In this document: positions 63,284 to 64,000 of the stretch, piece after piece
How the letters are laid out: every line of letters starts with the position of its first letter
Position numbering within the stretch: the first letter of the stretch is position 1
DNA from: Haloferula luteola
Lineage (GTDB): Bacteria > Verrucomicrobiota > Verrucomicrobiia > Verrucomicrobiales > Akkermansiaceae
Assembly: GCF_014201715.1 (NCBI RefSeq)
Contig: NZ_JACHFD010000018.1
Coordinates: 1 to 64,000, forward strand
DNA: 64,000 bases
Direction of reading: 5' to 3'
The notes under the pieces: generated by a model
Databases searched by the model: none
What the model was told of the DNA's origin: nothing
The model's input: only the letters and a program-made list of their open reading frames with translations
Translations under genes and position numbers: made by a program

Positions 63284-64000
63284 TCACAAGGGATGAGCGC
63301 CCGTCAGCACCATTCGCACATCGCCGATGAACGCATCGGCCCGCATCTCTAGGAGCAGGCGATCCGGATCATCTGCCAGCCAGAGCGTCGCCGATTTCAA
63401 CTTCTCATACCTTTCGAGTGCCAGCTCATGGCCGATTTTGCGCAGTTGGAGATCGATCCGGATCGCCGGCTTTCCAAAATGCAGCTCTCTCCCGATCACT
63501 CGCGTTTCGACGAGATATGCCGCGGTCTGCGGATACACGACAAAACGGTGAATTTCTCCCTTCGCGAGCGGCTGACTGCGCACGTGGAGAATCCCGGCAA
63601 ACAGGTCCTTGCAGCCCGAAAAGGAAAATTCATGATCCCGGCGATAATGTTCGTCGCGGCCATGTGGCGTGATTTTCTCAATCACCGAGAGTTCCTGGCG
63701 CCTCCAACGGGTTTTGAGTTGAATCGTGTCCTTTCGATCACTTTCCCACCCCGATGATTGGAGCGGGCGCAGATCTTCCGCATCCAGCCGACTGCGGTAC
63801 TCGAATGCAAATGGGAACATTTTCGCGGCCCATCCGAGACTCCGCCCACCGGCCACGGCTTCAATGGCTCCACGATCCCGGCGAAACTCCATCGTGACCT
63901 TCCCGGCATCAACCATCCCTTTCCACGAAAGCCGATACTCCGCCGTCATCGATCGCATGTTCGGATGGGGCCCTGGTTGAAGAGAATCGACCGTCTCCAC
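63284..64000 (-). CDS. DUF3108 domain protein, partial at the window edge
   Basis: The open frame reaches the last base of the window, so the N-terminus is missing or starts at the GTG at the edge. The visible 238 residues include 'TAEYRLSWKGMVDAGKVTME' and 'HEFSFSGCKDLFAGILHVRS', with a C-terminal 'LWLADDPDRLLLEMRADAFI', typical of DUF3108, a beta-barrel-like periplasmic family of about 230-270 residues. It converges with the helical-repeat gene 15 bases away. Confidence 0.75.
   Translation of the reverse strand: METVDSLQPGPHPNMRSMTAEYRLSWKGMVDAGKVTMEFRRDRGAIEAVAGGRSLGWAAKMFPFAFEYRSRLDAEDLRPLQSSGWESDRKDTIQLKTRWRRQELSVIEKITPHGRDEHYRRDHEFSFSGCKDLFAGILHVRSQPLAKGEIHRFVVYPQTAAYLVETRVIGRELHFGKPAIRIDLQLRKIGHELALERYEKLKSATLWLADDPDRLLLEMRADAFIGDVRMVLTGAHPL

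Overview
The window reads as a chromosomal segment of a member of the Verrucomicrobiota, probably order Verrucomicrobiales. This is inferred from gene content, not from a search. The supporting genes are a paired DUF1592-type cytochrome and DUF1552 protein, an ECF sigma factor fused to a long C-terminal domain, proteins with an N-terminal NPYAPP motif, a C-terminal 'DPDHDGLSNFLEY' exoprotein motif, and polysaccharide-degrading enzymes (GH92, PL10, a GH26-like enzyme). Most of the window is GC-rich, but roughly 11.8-15.1 kb and the far left are visibly more AT-rich.

Layout. 0-11.4 kb (minus strand): a giant secreted protein with two seven-bladed RCC1 propellers, a small candidate immunity protein, and a large RHS/YD-repeat protein with a toxin-like C-terminal tip, all closely packed. 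11.8-15.1 kb: a GH26-like secreted glycoside hydrolase and an FkbM-like methyltransferase on AT-rich DNA. 15.3-19 kb: accessory DNA. It holds two tiny overlapping ORFs, a catalytic-domain-only tyrosine recombinase between 28-bp inverted dif-like sites, two small unknown genes, and an excisionase-integrase pair. The integrase reading frame runs into the antisense of a tRNA-Pro(CGG) and tRNA-Arg(ACG) pair. 19-24 kb: two paralogous membrane proteins, a GH25-like lysozyme lipoprotein candidate, and the housekeeping pair rpsB-tsf with a strong hairpin between them. 24-28.7 kb: a membrane-tethered ECF sigma fusion translationally coupled to a helical-repeat protein, and a metallophosphoesterase. 28.77-29.43 kb: seven tandem ~96-bp palindromic repeats.

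29.4-39 kb carries four transglutaminase-like proteins around a circularly permuted ATP-grasp/alpha-E protein, followed by a MYG1-family gene. Such loci have been predicted to make or cleave peptide-like conjugates but are little characterised. 39-48 kb holds a GH92 mannosidase behind the DUF1552/DUF1592 pair. 48-55 kb holds an Hsp15-like protein, a sodium/solute symporter, a serine hydrolase, a nitroreductase, a PL10 pectate lyase and a 5'-nucleotidase-like protein. 55.2-61.8 kb is a compact tetR-outer membrane factor-adaptor-RND pump operon. The right end carries another helical-repeat protein and a DUF3108 gene that runs off the window.

The most interesting unexplained structures are the inverted dif-like sites around the small recombinase, the RHS toxin/immunity candidate, the 96-bp palindrome array, the ECF sigma fusion with its coupled partner, and the transglutaminase/ATP-grasp cluster. 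All functional assignments rest on motifs recognised by eye.
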